NCBI GenBank assembly: GCA_930367205.1
Contig: OV884011.1
Coordinates: 86,537,474-86,601,473, forward strand
Origin: Acanthosoma haemorrhoidale
Lineage: Eukaryota; Arthropoda; Insecta; Hemiptera; Acanthosomatidae
DNA length: 64,000 bases
Reading direction: 5' to 3'
The first letter of the stretch is position 1. The number at the start of each line of letters is the position of its first letter. Shown in pieces: positions 25,601 through 38,005 of the stretch. The notes under the pieces were generated by a model. The model was not told the DNA's origin and made no database searches. It worked only from the letters and a program-made list of their open reading frames with translations. The translations under genes and the position numbers were made by a program.

Positions 25601-28600
25601 CAGATAACGAAATAGCGGTGCACCATACAGCAGAGTAGGCCTGAGTATGCTCTTGTAAATCAGTAGCTTGAGACGCAGTGATAGATTGGGGGAAGTCAAT
25701 AAGTGCGTAAGCCGGTAAGACTTCATGCGTGTATGCTTCAACTTCTTCGCAAAATGGTTGCTAAAATGGAGGTGTCTGTCCATTTTAATTCCCAGATATA
25801 CTAGGTCGTTGGCTGGTGAATTTTTCTCCGTTCCTACTATGTAACTAGTAGGGAGCGGGCTTTTTCCCTTTTGAAAAGAGAAAATTACACAGTCAGTCTT
25901 ACCCGCGTTTATAGAGATATTGAGTCTCCCCAATCTCTCACTGATCTGGTTACAAGCTGCTTCAGCCTGTCTTAGAGCTACCTTGGCACTCATGCTGCTA
26001 CTGTACACCGCTATGTCATCTGCGAAAGCAGTAACTGTGGTATTTTTGTACCGGGCTCCGACAATCTCAGACGTGTATACGTTGAATAGTAAGTACAGGG
26101 GATAAGACAGCGCCTTGGGGTACTCTACAGGTCAGTGGCACAGCTTCGGAGAAGCTATCACCCACCCGCACCCGCAGCGATCTGTTTTTCAGGAAGCTAG
26201 CCAGAATTGAATACAGTTGTTCCGGGCATTCCCGGTCGCAGAGCATTTGACACAGTGTCCCGTGAGACATCGAGTTGAATGCTTGGGTGCAATCAATGGA
26301 AATCATAGCCGTGGCTGAGGGGGTGCTCTGCGCTCATACTGGATTGGAATCCAGTCTGCTCTGGCGGAATGATATCATTTTCCGAGCAGTAATCTTTGAG
26401 ATAATTCAAAAGAATTTTCTCAAAGATTTTCCCCATCTGTGGTAGCAGACTGATCGGGCGGTAGTCGGCTGGGTGATCTCCACTTTTGGCTGGCTTTAGT
26501 AATGGAAACAAAATGGCTTGTTTCCATGCGTCAGGAAAGTACCGCAATCTTATACAAGAGTTGTATAAGTTTGCTAGTTGTACTATCCCTCTCCTCGGCA
26601 TTTGTTTGAGCAGCACTGTTTGTATCCCGTCGTGCCCTGGTGCTCGGTTTCCCTGACACCGGCGAAGAATCGCCTTGAGCTGCTTCGGTGATACAAACAT
26701 GTGGTTCTGTTCAGCATCTACCGGAGGAGGCATGTGGTAGTATCCCGTCCTAGCCGTAATATCCCTAGCGTAATGGTCGGCCAGTTTTGTTGCCTGTTGC
26801 TCAGCAGTCAGAACATTGTCGCCTTCGTGAAGACGGACAGTGGCTGTCTTGCCCTTTGTAGTCTTCAACAGCTTCCAAAACTTTCTGTGATCTCCGTGAG
26901 TGCTACGAAGTCTCTCATGCCACTGCGCTGTTTTCCGAAGTGTACTTCGGGATCGCAGTGTTTGCTGCGTCTATGATCACATCAGTTATGAAAGTTAGTT
27001 GAAGATCTACTTCTTCTTTCGTGCGGGGAATGGGTACCATATGCAGGTTATGGTAAATCTGCGACCGATACAGATCCCAGTCAGCACGACGATAGTCGTA
27101 TCTCGTGGGGCGTGGGGTCGCCACTTTACCATCCACTCCATACAGTACTGGCCTGTGGTCAGAGGTAATAAAGTCAAGGGCGGTGCAACTAGTGATATGG
27201 TGGGGTTGTTTTGTCAGTAGTAAGTCAATCGTCGAGGTAGCTTGTGGGTTACCTCTATGTCGAAAAGTAAAAGTCTGGGGGTGAACGACCGTGAATGGCG
27301 TTCTCAACAGGAGTCTCCCAGCCTTGTTTGTTACGTGTTAGAAATGGCACTTGAGCTGACCTTTTAAAGCCAGATAGTTTCCTGTGTGAGCCAATGAGGG
27401 GCTCAATTGATCTGACCAATCAGCACCACCAGTGAGTGCTCCTGGCGCTCAATGCACCGGGTATATGGGAAGAAAAGACCAAACCCAAATTTCATCTTCT
27501 TCCAATAAGTATTTTTATTTTTTTATTTAACAAGATAAAAAAAAAGGTGTTGCATTTTCTTCTAAAATTAATGAAATCCATAATTCATACGATCCATCAT
27601 AACATAAAAATATCCAAATAAATTGAGGAAATTTTTTTTTAATATAAAATAAAAAATGATGAACCCAATTCAATTAATGGATAATAATTAACATCCTAAT
27701 TTAAAAAATAAATAAATGAAATTATTTTTTTTAATTCAAATTAAATTTATTTACAAGTAAAATGATATTAACAATTTAACTACATTTTGAAATATTGCAA
27801 ATTTAGAATGAAGATACAATATTTCTAAAGAAGTGAATATAGGTACTTATGTAGTTATAAAATTTAAACATAAATAACTCAGACTCAATGAGACTGATTC
27901 ATCTAGTGTGTAGTTGTCAGCTAGAAGTTCTACTTACCTTTTTTTTTTTTTTGTGGAACATTCGTCAAAATTATTTTTTGGCTGCCCACCAATTTTCTTG
28001 GAGGGTACAGAGGATTCGCCTCACAAGTTTTCAGCTATGTAATCCGGCCAAACGAAAGGCACATCAAGTCAATTTTTATGTTTAATGTTAAATTTGGATA
28101 ACATCATATGACAGTTCTTTGACATATTTTTCTTATATTGACACTCCAAAGCTCACAAAACCTTTCAATGAACCTCATCAGAGCACCCAGCTAACTTAAA
28201 ATAGTCCATTATAAAGTGTAAAATCTTCTCATTTTTATGACTGGATGGAGTGACTTGCCAGACTTCGAAAACATCACCATTGGTTTTAGTGTGTTGTTCA
28301 AAAAAGAAAAAAATCGCTATCACTAATGTTGCAAATAGTTGCAAGATTTTCCAAAAGAATATTGCACAGGGCAACACAACATAAATCCCACCAATGGTTT
28401 TACCGCTTTTGAGAAATATCATTTTTAATGTGAAGAAAATTAAAAGGTTTTGGGGCGTATTTTAAATAAAAGGTTACTAAAAATGATTTTTTTGAACTGA
28501 AAAACCATGGTACTACAGTTACTAATACAGGTACTACTAATTAGTAATATCATAAAATAATTGTAACACTTACAACTAGTTGAAGGGGGCCCATTGTGAA

Positions 28601-31600
28601 TAAAGAAATAGTACACCATTAAAATATACCGAGTTACGAGACTGAAAAATTGTACTCAAATGAAAGTGGTTCCTACTTACCTTCTAATCCCAGAAGCTAA
28701 TGTTGGCACTTGCTTGTAAAACCTTTGACTTAAACCAAATAAGTCTGAATCATCTAAATAGAATAAACAAACAGTTGATTTTTGGACTTTTGTCTATAGT
28801 TCGATGCACTGTGCAGTAGTCGGACTGTGAACTAGTCCTGCATTTTAATACACTGACATATGGTTATTTATTTATGTATTATGATTATTTATAAAAGAAA
28901 GTGCCATGGTACTACTGCGCTTATATGGTATAAATATTTTGGGTTTTTAGTTCCGAGGAGAGGGTAACTTCTCCCAGTGATCTTTCATCATTGTGTGGTG
29001 ACATCAGTCAGTAAGGTGCCGTCACCATATCTTCATTAACAGGTTGGGCCAACCATAGGTTGCCATCATAGAGATAGTGCTGAGACACTGTGTGGTTAGC
29101 ACAAAGGCATTATCTTTCTGGAATATGAATACAAAAAAATTGAGAAAAACTCAATAAAAAATAGTTGACAATAATTGTTTTGTCGAATTTGATTTCATTT
29201 GTCGCAATTGTATTGTCAACTTTTTAGATTTTTTTGTTATATTATCATCATTGATTTTTTTTTTATTGTTACAGGAACTCAGTTGATAGAACTTCAAGAT
29301 TCTTTTCAACAAAAACAGATGCAGGCTCAATTTGAAGAAGAACAAAGGAATTTAGAATTAATTCAGCAGCAGGAAGAGGCCATCAGGCAGTTGGAGGTAA
29401 TTTGATTTCTCTGTAGAATTACATATTTTTTTCCTATGTTAGTATTAGTTTTATTATTTATCTATTACGTATTCCTAACAACATCACAGAAGTCCTTTAG
29501 ACATCCCTGTATCTCGTTTCGAATCCCCCGAGTACACCTTGACCTTGCCTACCTGTTTCTTTTTTTTTCATTCAGGCTTCCCAATCTGGAACTCGTGTTC
29601 TATTATGAAAATGAAATTTTAGGGAATTTAATGAGTATTAACGTATTTAATTTATCATAGGGGATTATTTATACTTTTGTGTTAACCGGCTGCCATGTTT
29701 TTATCTGTATTTAATTGAGTTGTGCTATACTCACAGAGATGAATTGTCATTTGTTACTTGTTCTCATCATAGAAATTAAAAATGTCTCCAATTCTCTGGC
29801 CTATTTAAATAAATTTTGATGTGAATTCTAGAATTATTGGGTTGACCTGATTCATTCAGTTAACATTTATTTATTTTTGCAATAAAAGGTGGTTTCAAGG
29901 AGAGAGTGATCGAAGGAGACGGCACAGAAATAGGGACCTGATAGTTAATTTAAAATTAAAGAGGTTAAATGCGTACTGTGGAGTTTTGGTCAGGATGGGT
30001 ATAGAACAGAACCTAGCTATTATTTTCTGTTAGGGAAGGAGTAACCATTCTAACTCTGAATATGAGAATATTTCAGATTCCTGGTTAGATCTTTTTATCA
30101 TAGACTCCCCCTACAATCTAATTTCCTCCTTACAACTTTGTTATCTTTCCTTTCAGCCCTCTTTTCCATCCCCCAGGAATATCACCTACCATAATCTCAA
30201 TTCTCTGATATTCGAAACCATACAACCTGATCTGGAGAAGAATTAATTATAATATCGGTTCTATGGTTGATTTCCTTACCCCATCAATCTTCTCATCAAC
30301 AACCTTGGAACTCTTAAGACTTCTGAGTCCCTTGTCCCCCAACCCCTTGGTTGACACAGGAAATTAAAGAATTAACGAAGTGCTGGAATGCAGCAAGAGA
30401 TGGTTTATCTCTAAACTTCTTTCGAAGTTTAAGAGTCTAGATCGATCCCAAATTTCCTCATTTCTAAAAACACACTTAATAAATCCCCAACAATCTGGCT
30501 TCCAGCATAGATTTACCACCCAATCAGCTCTCACTAAAATCACGCAATTGCCATTGAGTAACACCACATATCCATCCTCATCCTCTTAGCTTTACCAAGG
30601 CATTAGATACCCTTGATCACTCCATCCTTCTATCAAAACTAGTATCAATATCCTTTTCATACAGTGCCATCTCCTGGTTTAAATCATTCATCTCTAATCC
30701 TTCCCAGGTAATACTCATCCCTGACTAACCTCCATCCCAATCTCTTTCATTGTCTTCTGGTAAAGCTTTGGGTTCCAACTATTTCACCATTACATTCCCA
30801 TCTAAGTATGAAAGACCTCCACACTTCTATTCTGTATATCACTAATCATTCCACCTAAATTTATCTTTCCTTCCCTCCCAGTCAGCTCCAATCCACCTCC
30901 TCACAGGAAGACTTCGACTATATTGAAGCCTAGGCCTCTCTCCTTAATCTTTGATTGAATACAGTAAAATCCAAGGAAAGAGAAATCAAAACCCTAAAGG
31001 ATATTCTCAACTTCATCATCAATGCTCAACCTATCCGATTCTCTATTAGTCAAAAATCTAGGTTTAGTCATTGACGAAACTCTATCCTGGAAAGACTACC
31101 TTTCCCAAATCACCCATCCATAGATCCATTTCCACTGTTAAACTGCTCAATCTAACTCGACATCTCTGATTACATACATGTAACCAGTTTCCATCTTGTC
31201 TTCCCCCATTTCGAGTACGGTTATGTGATGTATGGTGATCTCTCTGGGTATCTTTAGGTTCAATTAATGTGACTGATGAATTGTTTTCTTAGATTCTCAG
31301 CATCCCCAGACTGTCGTAATTCACAACACTAGTCTAAGTTGGGATGGCTGCACCTCAATACTACCTGCAATACTTCCTTGGATCCCTCCAATTTTATCAT
31401 GACTAAATATTCTTCTTACCTTCATAACTTCCTTCAGTTCAAACCAGCTATCAAATCCTGCAATACTAGATCCCACCCTTCTGACTTGTTGTGTGACATA
31501 TCTTGCATCTTTTGACCATTATTTTCTTATCCATGCCACAAACCTTTGGAACTTAATTCCCATCGATATTTTTCATTTATCAGCTCTACCAATCTTAAAT

Positions 31601-33425
31601 TCTTGACTTAAACATTTTTTTTTTCTCCCTCCAATCTAACAATTTATAATTCTTGGTTGTTATTCTGTTTACCTATTCATCATTCATCCCAGCAACCTTC
31701 CATGGTTCTTTCCCCCTTGTTTATTTTTTTCATTTTTGTTTCAATTTTTTGCTGTGTATTAATCTCATATGTACATACCAATAGCACATCATATTATATA
31801 TATATGTGCATAGTATTATTCATAAGCTTATCAAATCTGTGTAATGTAATGTAATTTTTTTTTTGTCATTCAGACATTCATTTTTTGTCCCTTCTTGATA
31901 TTCTTAAAAGTCAATGTCCCAAAATTAACTTTTTTATTTTCATTTTATTATTATAAGTTTAGCTGGGGTACACTAAGGAGCTACTGATAGGATTTCATTA
32001 TGGACGTAATCTAGGTAAAGTGTGTGAAAAAATGACGATGAGAAAGAGAATTGTGTGAATCCGTGGAGATTTAGAAGTAGTGCTCAAAATATTTGTTTAC
32101 TTTAAGGTTTTTTATTTTTACAGCATGACATAAGTACTGTTAATGCTATATTCCTGGACCTTGGCACCCTTGTACATACACAAGGAGAAATCATTGATAG
32201 CATTGAGGCACAAGTAGAAACTGCTGAAGTTTCCGTAACTATGGGAACCGAAAATCTTCGTAAAGCCAGCAGCCATGCTGTAAGTTATAATCTATTTTTA
32301 TTCTATATCAGCGCTTCTAACTTGTTGAGGCACCATTGCATTGAATTTTAAAATATCTGTACCAATTATAAATAAACAAATTTGTCAAGTTTTAAAAAAA
32401 AAAAATGGGTTAGCTTGCTAAAGCAGCTCATGTTACACTGCCGCACATGAATAAAATATAGATTAAAACCATCTATAGTTTAACCAATAGAAAACGTTTA
32501 GGAATTAAAACCAAAGCTGTACCGATGGAGTGAGCATTTAAAATACTCTCCTGTATAGTCAGGATTTTAGACTTACCTGGTTATTTTTCTCCCAACTCCT
32601 TGAAAATATATTTATATTTTTTCGTCAAAATATTTGGTGAGATATTGATTTGTAGCACTAATACTATAATTATTAGTTTTTAAATTAACATATTATGTAA
32701 TTTGATAATTAAGTTCGAAATAATAATAGAGTAATAAAGAACTGCCAGGCCATTCACTATAAATTACTTGTATCTCAGAGTAAAGGGGGGGAGTTTCTAT
32801 TTTCCATCAATGATGATCCTGAGCCTAGCAGATAATCAAGTCCACATTTAAACTTGGAGATTGATTTGATCACTCACAGCCTCTATCTTAGATTACACAG
32901 ATGAAGGGCCTATCCTTTAGGGGCCCTACAATTAACACCCCCTCCCCCAAATAAAAAAATATGGTCATTTATTATATTTATTAATTACTCAGAAATTTCT
33001 ACAGCTTGATGATAAATATTCAATGTTAATAAGGGAATTTTTAATTGTGTAATTAATTGTATATTTATGAATTTTCTATTCCCAGTAAATATAATTTAGG
33101 GGCTCACTCAGCCTCATGTGCAAAAATGAGTAACTTCTTGAATAAAGAAGCAGTAAATCCGTTTTAAGCAAAACGAAATTAATGTTAAGATAACCAACCT
33201 CCACTAACTCCTCAGCTTCATCTTAAATCATCATAAGGTGTTGCAGCAAGGATTTATATATTTTATTCAAACATAACTTTATATAATATCTATTATATGG
33301 AATAATACTGAAGAATTATTTTTGTGTTATAGAGTTCACTACGCAAGAAGAAATGTATTATTCTCATAATTGGTATTGTGATTCTTCTGTGTTTGATTCT
33401 ACTCATCACATGGAAGGCTAGTTAA
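19648..33425 (+). CDS. Syx7: Syntaxin-7/12-family Qa-SNARE (endosomal syntaxin)
   Basis: Seven coding exons: 19648-19759, 23290-23359, 23758-23857, 24592-24772, 29275-29396, 32124-32279 and 33333-33425; 834 nt, 277 aa. It is a tail-anchored SNARE expected to drive fusion at early/late endosomes and lysosomes. The N-terminal three-helix Habc region starts near residue 18 with FNKIAQNVGSSIQKI and continues with QDSQELRHRLHQIQHYTNQL and FQDMQRLACQKERE, a family hallmark. A Pro/Ser linker (about 136-154) follows. The SNARE helix runs from about 180 to 245 (EEAIRQLEHDISTVNAIF, then HTQGEIIDSIEAQVETAEV with the zero-layer Gln). GTENLRKASSHA resembles the Drosophila Syx7 (avalanche) sequence at this point. 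Basic residues (LRKKK) precede a C-terminal anchor of about 20 hydrophobic residues ending TWKAS. Assignment as Syx7 rather than a Syx13-like paralogue is likely but not proven. Confidence 0.93.
21750..22969 (+). mobile_element. Cecropia-like mariner transposon in syntaxin intron 1
   Basis: The 1220-bp element is flanked by TA duplications (21748-21749 and 22970-22971). Its ends are inverted repeats: TCAGGTCGAGCCATAAGTAA at the left and, inverted, TTAGGTCGAGTCGTAAGTAA at the right, with two or three mismatches in about 23 bp. A transposase frame occupies most of the interior. The clear ends suggest a fairly young insertion into the host intron, where it should be spliced out. Confidence 0.9.
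21921..22895 (+). pseudogene. Mariner transposase, broken
   Basis: The reading starts MESQKVQIRHVMLWEFKQGN and runs to a stop at 22893-22895, about 20 residues short of the usual 345. It resembles cecropia-type mariners: ILEQNPRQSTRGIAERLN (second helix-turn-helix), DEKWVTYDN (first catalytic Asp), ILLHDNTRPHTA (second Asp) and PYFPDLALTDYHLF (third Asp). A segment after DRAVRN that normally carries the WFGKF-type linker is deleted. At least two frameshifts, near 22330 and 22440, break the frame. It cannot make active enzyme as it stands. Confidence 0.85.
24425..24490 (+). repeat. tRNA-derived SINE-like segment in syntaxin intron 3
   Basis: An A-box-like TGGCTACCAAGCTGACTTC is followed by a B-box-like AGGTTTATTCCC at tRNA-like spacing. 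The sequence continues unpaired into intron DNA just upstream of exon 4. This is consistent with an old tRNA-derived SINE; the 3' limit is not visible. Confidence 0.35.
25228..25300 (+). repeat. Dispersed repeat, copy 1 of 2
   Basis: This segment matches 45309-45371 in the same orientation (tttgaatagaacagcaagca against tttgagtagagcagcaagtg) and continues with related sequence to about gtccaatccaagtgt. It is the remnant of a shared mobile sequence. The other copy lies 5' of a retrotransposon endonuclease fragment, so it could be retrotransposon leader sequence. Confidence 0.5.
25400..27345 (-). mobile_element. 5'-truncated Jockey-clade non-LTR retrotransposon in syntaxin intron 4
   Basis: Read on the minus strand, the element begins inside the endonuclease domain (RLLLRTPFTVVHPQTFTF, then DFITSDHRPVLY). 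It continues through a linker into reverse transcriptase with GNRAPGHDGIQTVLLKQMP, YRPISLLPQMGKIFEKILL, RVPQGAVLSPVL and the catalytic FADDIAVYSSSM. It ends with the thumb-like region LLIYKSILRPTLLYGAPLF and a frameshifted tail VDEFIQRRHIKFFDSLQYL stopping near 25410. The 5' truncation is typical of retrotransposon integration. At least two frameshifts, near 26300 and 26110, break the frame. No poly(A) tail is obvious; the 3' flank is a short TAATAATA-like run. Confidence 0.9.
27346..29274. other. Syntaxin intron 4, remainder
   Basis: AT-rich intron. A few open frames (near 27.9-28.4 kb) translate to protein-like fragments without a recognisable domain. GC-richer segments at 27.35-27.47 kb and 28.95-29.10 kb look transposon-derived but could not be assigned. 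Confidence 0.35.
30050..31855 (+). mobile_element. Decayed CR1/L2-like non-LTR retrotransposon in syntaxin intron 5
   Basis: Plus-strand fragments in changing frames line up with the end of an endonuclease (SDSWLDLFIIDSPYNL near 30.07 kb) and with reverse transcriptase: LINPQQSGFQHRFTTQSALT near 30.48 kb, FTKALDTLDHSILLSKL near 30.6 kb and NLGLVIDETLSWKDYLSQI near 31.06 kb. A C-terminal part reads LFDYGYVMYGDL-like near 31.2 kb. The 3' end carries short tandem tgtaatgtaatgtaa-type units, as in L2/CR1 elements. Many stops and frameshifts make it an old copy. CR1 and L2 cannot be told apart by eye. Confidence 0.75.
32280..33332 (+). other. Syntaxin intron 6
   Basis: AT-rich, with no recognisable element. 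A seven-G run occurs near 32.79 kb. Confidence 0.5.
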
Positions 33426-36329
33426 AAGTATTCAGAAAACAGAACACTGAAACATTGAATCAAAGGTTGGCCAAACATTGAAAAAAAAAAGAAAAGCATT
33501 AAACAACTACAACACTTAAAATTGTACTGACATCTATGATGTTGGAGTATTCTCTCACTTGCTGGTTCTTGTAAAGAAATCAAACATGATACATTCATTT
33601 GGTATTGTAATGATGAGTATTATTAATTTGTTTTACATGTTATTAGAAAAAGAATTTTGTATGTTGGAGTGTGTAGAGTTAAGAAGAGGATGCAAGTTCT
33701 TTTGTGGTCGAAATGGGTTTTTTTCCTGTATGTGCTTGGTCTGTGATAGTGTTAAGGAACCACATAATTCACTTAAACTATGTAAAATAAGCATTTTAAT
33801 TACGGATTAATTGGCATTTGTAACCATTTATTTGTCGTAGATTGTATTTTCTATTTGAAGGAAGGGCCATTTTATTATTTGTGTTGTAAATCATTAACAA
33901 GTATCAGTTCATGTTTTAAGTACAAATTTAGGGAATTATCTGGAAAGGAACCAAGATCGATTCGATATAGAATCTTTTTTTTGAGATTTAATTGATTTCT
34001 TTCCTGGCTGTTAGTCAAACATAATTAAAGGTGAAATCTAACTTGTTTATTAGTGAAACCTTTTTTTTCTTTTAACATAAAAAAATTATTAAAATAAAGT
34101 TTTGTTGCTATATCAGATAATTTTATAAAACCAGATTTCCATGTGCAGGCATTTGATGTATAATATGCACCTTAATTTTTTAACCGATTAAAAAAAAAAA
34201 AAAGTGGGTCTTTTATGTTTATTTTTGATTATATAACTTGCAATTTTTCCCTAGATTAAATATTTCATGAATCCTATAATTGTCTGTCTGTACTCTTTAA
34301 CCTTTTAATGATAGTCTATCATTTTAAAATCTTAAATTTCTTACAAATCCTCTCAGCAATATAAACAAAAAAATATTTTTAATTGTTAAATTTTGGCCTA
34401 GCATTTTGTGAATCAGTGAGCATTGCGATTGCTTGAAATTTTTTTTTAAAATGTAATCATCCAGTTATATTCAGAACAAATCTACTTGTTGGCATATATA
34501 TATATTTTTTTTTATTAGCTTATTATAATTTCCAGTTATTTTAGAGCATGAATTAGATAATTAGGTAAAAAGTCTGACAAGGTAGATTTAAACATAGTTA
34601 TTTCAAGTACAGAGCTTATCATGTTTTTGTTTATTTTATTTACAATTTAATTCAGATATCTTTTTTTTTTTATTATTAGTTGATAGTTGATTATTAGTTT
34701 ATTTTTCATAAGTCAATATTAGCAGTTAAAATTCCATATGTGTACATCACATCAAAATGCTTTTAATGATCTGTTTTTTTTATAATCACTAAGAAAAATC
34801 TACTTTGTCACTTAAAACTACTTATAGTCTTGGGTTTATATATATATTTTGTTTTCAAATTATTTAATCCATGTATTTGTCACATTTAAGCGAAAAGCTT
34901 ATCTTTTGTTTAAATAAATATTTATTATTATATAATTGTGGATATGTATGTACACATACAATTATTATTGTTATGATGAGATCTTTAATATTATATTTTA
35001 ATAATTTGAAGACATAGCAATATCACTCACTAGTCCTTGTCTTATGTAACTATATTATTCACCAAGAGATTTTATTGTAAATTATATTAAAATAAAAATA
35101 TTTTTAACAACTATATTGTAAATACATAGAAACGTAAATACATTACAACACTGATATTTGATCTACATTGTAAATCTTATCTTTCCTAGTAATAGGAAGT
35201 AGTGGAATTCAAAACAGGATTAGTTGGTGGTAAATATCCTTTATTAATTAATTAGAGACTTTTAAAATTTCAGTTAATGAAGAAGAAACTTTTCTGGAAT
35301 TTATTTACCATCATTTCTGAGTTCTTTTTTTTAACTGAGATAGTAAAGACTGATTAATTAAGAAGTAAATATCCATTTTACCTTAAAATATCTACTGTCT
35401 ACTTTTATTTTATTAAAAATGAATTTCAAAAAATCTTATGCAATTTTCATATTGTATGTTATCTGTATTTGGCAAATTAACAAAAGGCTTCATTCATCTT
35501 ATTCAGTATGTTGTTTGAAATGTCCATTATCTGGATAATGTTTTAATATACATACAACAATGTTACATTTTAATACAATACTATAAATATCTTTGAATTG
35601 AGTATTGTTATAATAATTTATATAACAATATATTATCCAGTCTTGAACTCAAATAGCTACAGTTTAAAAATATTTCGTAAAATTATTGATCTCTATCTGA
35701 TTGAAAACTATTCTCATTGATCCGTTAATTGGACAACAGGCATTTCATTCCTTCATCCGATGAAATATCATTATAAGACTTGTTACAAATTTAACTAATC
35801 AAGATTATTTTGTTAAAGTTAAAATATAATTTAGAAAATGATTTAATACATACCAAAATTACACATATATTGAATTTATTTGGTTACTTTTTCTTGTAAA
35901 TGTTATTCTATGTTATCCGTCCTATTATTTATTTAATTTTTAAAAATATTTGTAGAAAAACAATCAACTAAAATTGTGATCTAATTCTATTCGTTATCAA
36001 TAAAATATTTAATTTAAATTATACCAGTTCTTGCAAAATACCTTTTACATATTACTATTTTCCAAGATTTTGTTTTGATTGGCTGGCTACTTTCTGGTTT
36101 TGTTTCAAGACATCTACTCTAAAATTAATAAGTATAGTAAATAATAAGAGTCAATTGAACTACATTACAATCTTGATAATCTGGTGGTTGGTTAGTCTGG
36201 CACGTTCAACAATGTATGGTGAACCTTTCTTGCCACTGACCACCACCCTGCTGGGGTAGTAAATATATATAAGGAAAAAAGATTTTCAAGCTAGCGATGG
36301 CTGGCTTTATAACTTTAGAAGAGTTGTTA

Positions 36330-37300
36330 TTCATTTTTTAACCATCACAGGAAACAAATGACCTTGTGATATTTAGGCCGTGGACCCTTTTCAAAAGAAA
36401 TAAAAAAAATTAAAATCCAAGAATTATGTCATATCTCAGCTAGCCTAGCGCACAACACGGATGAATACGATTATTCTCGAGCATGTTGTGAGAAAAATTT
36501 CAAAACACAAACTAAAATTCATCCCTTTTGAGCATTCCACTGACACACTCAAACTTCCCTTAATGGTTGTAGAAAAAGCCAAGCATCTGAGGGCAAAGGT
36601 CTCTTGCTTACTAGTAACGTAATAAACATACCAAAGGATGGGCTACCTGAAATGTTTTTACCGAATGGTTCAAGCAAGATTTTATTCCACTTTAAAAAAG
36701 TTTTCAAAAGACCACAACTTACCTGTTAAAATTTGGTACTTCTGGATAACGCTCTTGGGCATCCTCAAGAAGAGGACATACAATCTGAAGGAAAACAAAA
36801 GTTAGTTCGGTGCATGCCTCCAAACATAACACCACTATCCAGCCCATGGATCAAAATGTAATCCTGGAAATAAAAATAAATTCGAAAAAATCTGTCCTTT
36901 TAGACGTAATCTAACTAACTGGTGGCATCATTCATTTTTTAAAATAACAAACATTAAAGAAGTTTTCAATCAGAAATAAAGTGAAAAGTGACACCATTCA
37001 CCTTCTAACTCTAAAGACATAATTGAGGATTCTGACTAAGATAACTCCACAAACTCATCATTACAATGGTCTTCTGAATTTTTAAATGAGTTTCAACAAA
37101 AGTGAAGTGGATTTTACCTTGACCAATGATGACATAAAAGAATGGCTTCACAGTACAAGCAAGTAAAGAAATTAAACCAATCCTTTTCTCAAAAAGAAAT
37201 CCTTAGCCAAATTCCTTCCACGAATCATTATAAAGCCAATGATGACAAATGTTCCAACTCAACGAACTGTGACTGACAGTGATACATACAATTCCTGCAT
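36330..37300 (+). mobile_element. Decayed Tigger/jerky-like transposase remnant
   Basis: In broken plus-strand frames the fragments match the DDE_1 family. Near 36.81 kb VRCMPPNITPLSSPWIKM recalls the conserved L-P-P-N-x-T-x-L-x-Q-P-x-D motif. Upstream is LPLMVVEKAKHLRAKVSCLL. Near 37.1 kb is a stretch with an acidic DVKEWL-type tail. Many stops occur and no terminal repeats were found, so the limits are rough. Confidence 0.5.
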
Positions 37301-37934
37301 GAAGTATGAAGAGAAAGGTTTTGCTTGTGATGTTAGTATAGTGCTAAAAAAGCTGCAAGAATATGTTTTTGATAAAATGTTTAAAGTTAAAAAAAAATTA
37401 TTAATTTATTTCTTTCTGTACATACCAATTTGTTAAATTATTTTTCTACTCCTGATAATTTGGAAATTTTTCCATAACTCGGCAATTGTCTGATTGTACT
37501 TTATTTTGCTGTTTGTTGTCTTTTTATTTTATTTATACTTTTTTTAAAGTAGGCTTGAGGAATGAGTTACAGTCAATAGTTGTCCAAAAGTCAATAATGG
37601 TGACCATTAGAGATTTTTTTTTTAATTAACATCAAACTTCTATGGTGTATTTTGAGCTTTTTGCAATATGCATATTGTATTTCATAGATAAAATTGATTC
37701 AGGGTTTGTGACAACTTGTCTTTTTTCAATACCCCCAAATTACCCAAACTGAGTTAGTGATTTTATAAATAAAGATCAAGAAGTTAACCAACAATTTGAG
37801 TGATTGCAATAAAATATGAGAATTAAAAGGAAGCTATTAGGTTATCATGAACATTTTATTGTGTATGATTTTAGGCGAGTCAAAACATCTTCCATAAAAA
37901 TACGAGAATATATTCCTCTAATTTCTATAAACGA

Positions 37935-38005
37935 AACTTGTGGCTATGTGGGCTAGAGTGGTTAACTAAGTACACAGACCTGGTAGGCATTAGATCAATA
38001 CTCAC
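37935..38005 (+). repeat. tRNA-like SINE segment
   Basis: TGGGCTAGAGTGGTTAACTA resembles a D-arm/A box, and AGATCAATACTC at suitable spacing resembles a degraded B box. It is probably an old tRNA-derived SINE; the limits are unclear. Confidence 0.3.

Noticed and set aside
26701..27220. Plus-strand open frames over the Jockey element
   Set aside because: They are antisense shadows of the endonuclease/reverse transcriptase frames.
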